A stretch of 7,293 nucleotides of DNA, from the NCBI GenBank assembly GCA_014729735.1, contig WJJN01000154.1:1-7293 (forward strand), in the 5' to 3' direction. The position numbers were made by a program, and so were the translations under genes. The stretch comes from Candidatus Zhuqueibacterota bacterium. GTDB lineage: Bacteria > Zhuqueibacterota > Zhuqueibacteria > Thermofontimicrobiales > Thiofontviventaceae. Numbering within the stretch: position 1 is the first letter of the stretch; every line of letters starts with the position of its first letter. The notes beneath the pieces were generated by a model. It was not told the DNA's origin. It saw only the letters and a list, made by a program, of their open reading frames with translations, and did not search any database. Below are positions 6,788 to 7,293 of the stretch, one piece after another.

Positions 6788-7293
6788 ATGAAAGCAAAAA
6801 TATTAATTTTAGGGCTATGTGCTCTCTTTGTTCTAATTATGAGTGGCAATTGTTGGGCGCAAAAAAATGAAGTTGAATTTGTTTCAGATGTGTCCGGTGT
6901 GGGAACCAGCGCTGCCGCATTTTTAGAAGTTGGGGTGGGCGCACGCGCCATGGCAATGGGGGGAGCGTATGCCAGTGTTGCTAATGATCCAACGGCATTG
7001 TATTGGAATCCTGCAGGAATAGCCTGGATGGGTGGCGTTCAATGTGAGCTCATGCACAACCAATGGCTGGTGGATACAAACTTCGATTTTATCGGGCTGG
7101 TAATGCCTGTGCCAACAATTCGCTCTGTAATAGGACTGAATGTGAGCACACTCTATTATGGTCGTGATGCGGTCAGAACCGTTGAACGTCCTGAGGGAAC
7201 GGGCGAAACATTTGATGGACGGGATATCGCAGTCGGATTAACATGGGCGATTGCTCTAACCGATCGTTTTTCGTTTGGAATGACGGGGAAGTA
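6788..7293 (+). CDS. PorV/PorQ-family outer-membrane protein, 3' end cut by the window
   Basis: An open frame begins with ATG at 6788 and runs off the right edge after 168 complete codons, so only the N-terminal part is visible. A signal peptide covers about residues 1-24 (core ILILGLCALFVLIM, cleavage near CWA before Q25). Cys22 is preceded by SGN and does not fit a lipobox. Residues 39-79 carry the family hallmark: GTSAAAFLEVGVGARAMAMGG, then AYASVANDPTALYWNPAGIA. The alternating segments that follow (FDFIGLVMPVP, VIGLNVSTLYYG, IAVGLTWAIALTDRFSFGMTGKY) look like barrel strands, as in FadL-like PorV proteins. Family members usually run to about 300-400 residues, so roughly half is missing. 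PorV is the T9SS shuttle that carries cargo to the attachment complex, but paralogues of unknown role are numerous. Its position behind a cargo-type protein fits an export role. Confidence 0.88.
   Translation, partial: MKAKILILGLCALFVLIMSGNCWAQKNEVEFVSDVSGVGTSAAAFLEVGVGARAMAMGGAYASVANDPTALYWNPAGIAWMGGVQCELMHNQWLVDTNFDFIGLVMPVPTIRSVIGLNVSTLYYGRDAVRTVERPEGTGETFDGRDIAVGLTWAIALTDRFSFGMTGK

Noticed and set aside
6616..6951. Minus-strand open frame of 111 codons across the end of gene 2 and the start of gene 3
   Set aside because: It overlaps two well-supported plus-strand genes with clear ribosome binding sites and has no recognisable motif.

Overview
This window (roughly 40-45% G+C by eye) carries three co-directional plus-strand genes that look like one transcription unit. 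All three encode exported proteins: a TonB-dependent outer-membrane receptor (257-3145), a very large secreted multidomain protein ending in a FlgD-like / type IX secretion (T9SS) sorting-type domain (3205-6753), and the 5' part of a PorV/PorQ-family outer-membrane protein that runs off the right edge (6788-7293). The receptor's carboxypeptidase-regulatory-like domain, the cargo-type C-terminal domain and the PorV-like protein together point to the Fibrobacterota-Chlorobiota-Bacteroidota (FCB) superphylum. The style resembles Calditrichota, Marinimicrobia, KSB1 or Ignavibacteria more than classical Bacteroidota. That placement is inference from protein style, and no marker gene is present.

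Layout. Positions 1-256 hold no convincing gene. They contain an AT-rich leader with an 18-bp inverted repeat (173-190), a weak promoter-like element (198-208) and a clear ribosome binding site (245-250). Gene 1 follows, then a 59-nt gap with a second good ribosome binding site that decides an unusual TTG start for gene 2. A 34-nt gap with a third ribosome binding site leads to gene 3. Neither gap holds a convincing terminator hairpin, so co-transcription is likely.

How the parts may work together. Gene 1 should form a gated beta-barrel energised by TonB. Gene 2 should be exported by Sec and then probably delivered to the surface through its C-terminal domain. It carries many Asp/Asn/Gly calcium-binding-type motifs, including three consecutive near-identical units, one canonical EF-hand-like loop, and an FN3-like domain. 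Gene 3 belongs to the family of T9SS outer-membrane proteins that includes PorV, the shuttle that hands cargo to the attachment machinery. A receptor, surface cargo and PorV-like protein encoded together suggest a surface uptake or attachment module that resembles SusCD in plan but lacks a SusD lipoprotein in this window. The substrate cannot be read from the sequence.
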